Part shown: piece by piece, positions 61,132 to 64,000 of the stretch
Position numbering within the stretch: position 1 is the first letter of the stretch
Layout of the letters: every line of letters begins with the position of its first letter
From: Fereydounia khargensis
Taxonomy: Eukaryota; Basidiomycota; Ustilaginomycetes; Urocystidales; Fereydouniaceae
Assembly (NCBI GenBank): GCA_026413255.1
Contig: JAOCZO010000022.1
Location: forward strand, 1 to 64,000
DNA length: 64,000 nt
Reading direction: 5' to 3'
Program-made: the position numbers and the translations under genes
Notes under the pieces: model-generated
What the model was told of the DNA's origin: nothing
Databases searched by the model: none
Seen by the model: the letters and a program-made list of their open reading frames with translations, nothing else

Positions 61132-62603
61132 TCCTGGCTACCGCACAGTATTCTCACTCGGACTATTCCTTTACTCATCTCCGTCCCCACAACCGCCCGT
61201 CTCTCTCTCACTGTTCACCCTTCATGTATCCACCCACCCAACCTCACCTCTTGTTTGGACATGAATGTGTACTTTTAGCAAGCAAAGCAAACAAGCATCA
61301 TATCTTTCACCCCAGCATACTCGCGAATGTGAAGTGCCCGAGACGGGCGCTTGCTGACTCGTACGATATGGATTGAACGAGGCGGCATCGGAAAGATTAC
61401 GCGGCACGCGTGCTTGATTATCAATCCGAACCCTTCTTTCTGAACCTCACTTTCAGTGGTAGAAGAGGCGCGGCTTTACGGTGCGGTTGAAGACGGGCGG
61501 ACAGATTGGCGGGCGGGGCTTTTTTGGTCGTTCGTATTTTTTGGAAATTGACAGCTATGAACAAATATGCGTGTTGGATTGCGTGCTCGACCCTTTGCGC
61601 GCCCTCACTCCAAAAAACAAAAAATCAGATGCAGCAACGTGCATATTGAACAAAAGAGTGGGCCAGCCCGGAAGAAAGCAATGTCTTGCTTCAGCCGAGC
61701 CGACTTGCCTGTCTGACTTTGCTTGCCCTGACTTTTGACTTGCCCTGACTGGAGACATGGTTGGGATCGGTTCGCTTGCCTTTTGCTTACCTATCTTTTG
61801 ACGGTGATTAGGTTGGCTGATTGAGTGATTGCAGCAGGGTCGGTGGCTTTTCGGCGAGGCAGGAAGAAACAATTGCAAGAGAAGAGAGGGTCCCCGCCGC
61901 CTGCCGCCTCCCCCGCCGCCGCCCCACGCTCAGAGCAGTGTTGCGTTTACAGCCAAATCACTCGGACACACACTTGGCGCGATTCTAGCGCCCGCGCAGA
62001 CACAGAGGCATGCTCATTCTGTTTCCCCCAAGAATCTGTTTGGCCGGTCCGGACCCTCTCTGGCTGTGAACCGTGACTCGTTTGGTGATTCTTCTCGTGG
62101 CTGAGACTGGACTGAGTGTCGGAGGGTCCCGCTTACCATACAGCCCACCTCCTAAGCTTGCTTGGCTTTGGCTTGATGCGCCTAATTTTTTCTCTCCCTC
62201 ATTGTGTGCGAAGGATGGTCCTTTAGTCAGACCTGACCTTCTTGCCCGTTCCCTCCCTTAACCACCACCACCATCACGACCTCTTTCCGCCCCTGTCATC
62301 CTGTCCCCTAACACCCGTGTGGCCACCACTCCCCTCTTGATACTGAGCGGTCGTTCATCAAACGTAGTCAGGGAGTTATTTCTGCTCCTCCACTCGCGTT
62401 TCCTGCACCAGTCCGCCAGCCAGCCAGCCAACCAAGCAGCTATCGGATATCTTCCGAACAAGGTTGCAAGAGTTAAAAGCGTGGGATTCCTGTGATAGGC
62501 GTAAGCATCATTGATTACGCAGCTGCTGCTGCTGCTTTTGCGGTCACCAATTTCTGACACGACGCTCTCTCACCCTCTACTCTCGCTCCGTCACCACAGC
62601 ATT
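61132..62603. other. 1.5-kb intergenic region upstream of MET5
   Basis: This is a long spacer between tandem plus-strand genes. It includes a direct repeat at 61722-61750 and CT-rich sequence before the MET5 ATG. I see no CACGTG Cbf1-type site. Open frames are short and unconvincing. Confidence 0.55.
61722..61750. repeat. Direct repeat of CTTGCCCTGACT upstream of MET5
   Basis: Two perfect 12-base copies at 61722-61733 and 61739-61750 are separated by five bases. They could be a paired regulatory site for MET5 or simply a local duplication. Confidence 0.6.
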
Positions 62604-64000
62604 ATGACCTCGGTCTCCGCATCTCAGGCTGTGGCGAGGATCTCGTCCCTCGCCTCGGCCATCCTGGTCTCGGTCGCTCCCGCTGGTGAGAGCGCCTCGC
62701 CATTCGCAGAGACAGTCTCCCGTGTCTCAGCAGACCTGCCCAACCTTGAGGTAGAGCACGTGTCCCAGAATGCAGACATCGGCACCATCCTCCCCCAGCT
62801 CAAGCCCGCTGCCAACGGCCTCGTCTCGGTCCTCTCCGTCGCCAACCAGCAGTTCCTGACCCGATTGGTGCCCCACCTTGCCACCCTGGTAAAGACGCCC
62901 ACCGTTTTCCATGTTGCCACCTCGGGTGAGCACACGGACGTCATGGCTCTCAGGCAGTCGGGTCTCGTCCTTGTCCACTCGTCCACCGCCGCGCAGGCCC
63001 ACGACCATGCTCTCCTGGCCACCAAGATTGCTGTGTCGGCCAAGCGCGCAGTTCTTCACTTCTTCGAGGACGCCACCGATGCCGTCGAGGAGGTTACGGA
63101 GACTGACCTTGCCAACTTTGTTGGCACCTCGGCGAGCGCTTCCTCGGCGGCCAACGGTGCGAACGGTCACGCCGCTAACAGTTTGAACGGCCACGCTGCC
63201 AACGGTCACTCCAACGGTGTCGCCAAGCATGACGAGACCGAGGCTGCGGACCTCGAGAGCGCTATCGATGCTGCCTACGAGCAGGTCGCTGACCTTGTGG
63301 GACACGCTGTCGAGCCATTCCAGCTCGTTGGTCTCTCCGATGCCACCAACCTCGCAATCATCCTTGGCGCTGGATTCGAGCAGCTGCAGGACTACACCTC
63401 GCCTCACTTTGATTTGGCCGTCCTCGACGTGCGGCTTGTCCGCCCCTCTTTGCCACAGCGTCTTCTCCAGGCGATTCCCGACTCGATCAAGCGCGTCGCC
63501 GTGCTCGAGCAGAGCGTGCGCAAGACCACTCGTTTTGGCCCCCTCTTCATTGATGTTGCCACCGCCTTCCAGGGCTCTGAGCGCGCTCTGCCCTCGGTTC
63601 TCATCAGCGGCACCCTCGGTGTCGTTGACGCCAGTGATGCCAAGACGGCCGCCGGCTCCATTGTCGAGGCCCTTGAGGCGCCCAAGCCCAAGCATGGATT
63701 TGTTGTCGGTGACGAGAAGAAGCTCGCCGCCCGTGCCGAGCTTGCTTCGGTCGTCTCCACGGGTCCTGTCAAGGTTCCCAAGCACGAGGAGGCTTACAAC
63801 CTCATGCTTGAGCAGGTCTTCAACGAGCGCCTGTCCGTCATCAACTCTCCTTCTGATGACTCTGACCCACACCCCTCGGCTCGCAGCCCCGAATACGCTT
63901 TCGGTCAGGTGCTTGCACAGCTCGAGCAGCGCGATGAGTTGACCAACGCCATCAACGAGGCCCTCCGCAAGGGCGGTCTGTCGTCCGAGCTCCACGAGAC
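62604..64000 (+). CDS. MET5: Sulfite reductase [NADPH] hemoprotein beta subunit, 5' part (cut by window end)
   Basis: The frame is open from the ATG at 62604 to the window edge (465 codons plus two bases). It aligns by eye with the N-terminal pyruvate-ferredoxin-oxidoreductase-like region of fungal Met5/Ecm17. Matching segments are FDLAVLDVRLVRPSLPQRLL, IPDSIKRVAVLEQSVRKTTR, LFIDVATAFQGSERALPSVL, KHEEAYNLMLEQVFNERLSV and SPEYAFGQVLAQLEQRDELT. The family's flavodoxin-like and siroheme/4Fe-4S domains would lie beyond 64000. Met5 with Met10 reduces sulfite to sulfide in sulfate assimilation. The related Met10 flavoprotein also has an N-terminal domain of this class, but the listed segments fit Met5 better. 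A low-complexity Ala/Asn/Gly/His stretch (about residues 185-212) resembles local duplication. Confidence 0.85.
   Translation, partial: MTSVSASQAVARISSLASAILVSVAPAGESASPFAETVSRVSADLPNLEVEHVSQNADIGTILPQLKPAANGLVSVLSVANQQFLTRLVPHLATLVKTPTVFHVATSGEHTDVMALRQSGLVLVHSSTAAQAHDHALLATKIAVSAKRAVLHFFEDATDAVEEVTETDLANFVGTSASASSAANGANGHAANSLNGHAANGHSNGVAKHDETEAADLESAIDAAYEQVADLVGHAVEPFQLVGLSDATNLAIILGAGFEQLQDYTSPHFDLAVLDVRLVRPSLPQRLLQAIPDSIKRVAVLEQSVRKTTRFGPLFIDVATAFQGSERALPSVLISGTLGVVDASDAKTAAGSIVEALEAPKPKHGFVVGDEKKLAARAELASVVSTGPVKVPKHEEAYNLMLEQVFNERLSVINSPSDDSDPHPSARSPEYAFGQVLAQLEQRDELTNAINEALRKGGLSSELHE

Noticed and set aside
62727-63995. A 422-codon minus-strand open frame opposite MET5
   Set aside because: Antisense shadow. 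The plus strand encodes recognisable MET5 sequence.

Overview
The window looks like nuclear DNA of a basidiomycete fungus. It is GC-rich and gene-dense, with large uninterrupted open frames and a few short introns (about 58-95 nt, one about 170 nt) that carry GTRNGT-like donors, CTRAY-like branch sites and YAG acceptors. The protein set is typically fungal: CWH43, LAG1-type ceramide synthase, a MET5-like sulfite reductase, a fused BIO3-BIO1 protein and a SAC7/BAG7-like RhoGAP. The low intron density suggests a smut-related lineage (Ustilaginomycotina), but this is inference. I saw no transposon, LTR element, provirus, rRNA, tRNA or CRISPR array.

Layout. 1-5236: a (CA)n tract, a three-exon 54-aa membrane microprotein (-), an unrecognised Pro-rich protein (+) and NOP9 (-). 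5237-18800: CWH43 (-), a long Ser/Pro-rich unknown (+), GINS subunit SLD5 (+), ceramide synthase LAG1 (-) and a Ser/Ala-rich single-pass surface protein (+). 18799-35332: a UBP2-type deubiquitinase (-), the giant HEAT-repeat AP-1 accessory protein LAA1/HEATR5 (+), the tRNA acetylation factor TAN1 (-), a small unknown with a probable GC-AG intron (+) and the bifunctional biotin enzyme BIO3-BIO1 (-). 36091-46414: CORVET subunit VPS8 (+), a small KGEPT-type protein (+) and a RhoGAP (+). 46629-56277: a histidine phosphatase (-), a tRNA-dihydrouridine synthase 2 carrying a second FMN-binding PPOX-like domain (+), Pol III subunit RPC25 (-), SAM50 (+) and proteasome RPN1 (-). 57766-64000: a coiled-coil protein with an FN3-like region (+) and the 5' part of sulfite reductase MET5 (+), cut by the window edge.

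Most genes are housekeeping and are arranged as divergent or convergent neighbours, not as a cluster. Loose themes are RNA and Pol III metabolism (NOP9, TAN1, DUS2, RPC25), endosome/Golgi traffic (LAA1, VPS8), ceramide and GPI lipids (LAG1, CWH43) and sulfur/biotin metabolism (MET5, BIO3-BIO1). I see no operon-like or island-like system.

The most notable observations are the DUS2-PPOX fusion with a mitochondrial-type leader, the hidden spliced microprotein at 265-596, the GC-AG intron at 31841-31923, intergenic tracts of a GTACT pentamer, and many frame-preserving hexanucleotide repeats that encode dipeptide runs in otherwise conserved proteins.
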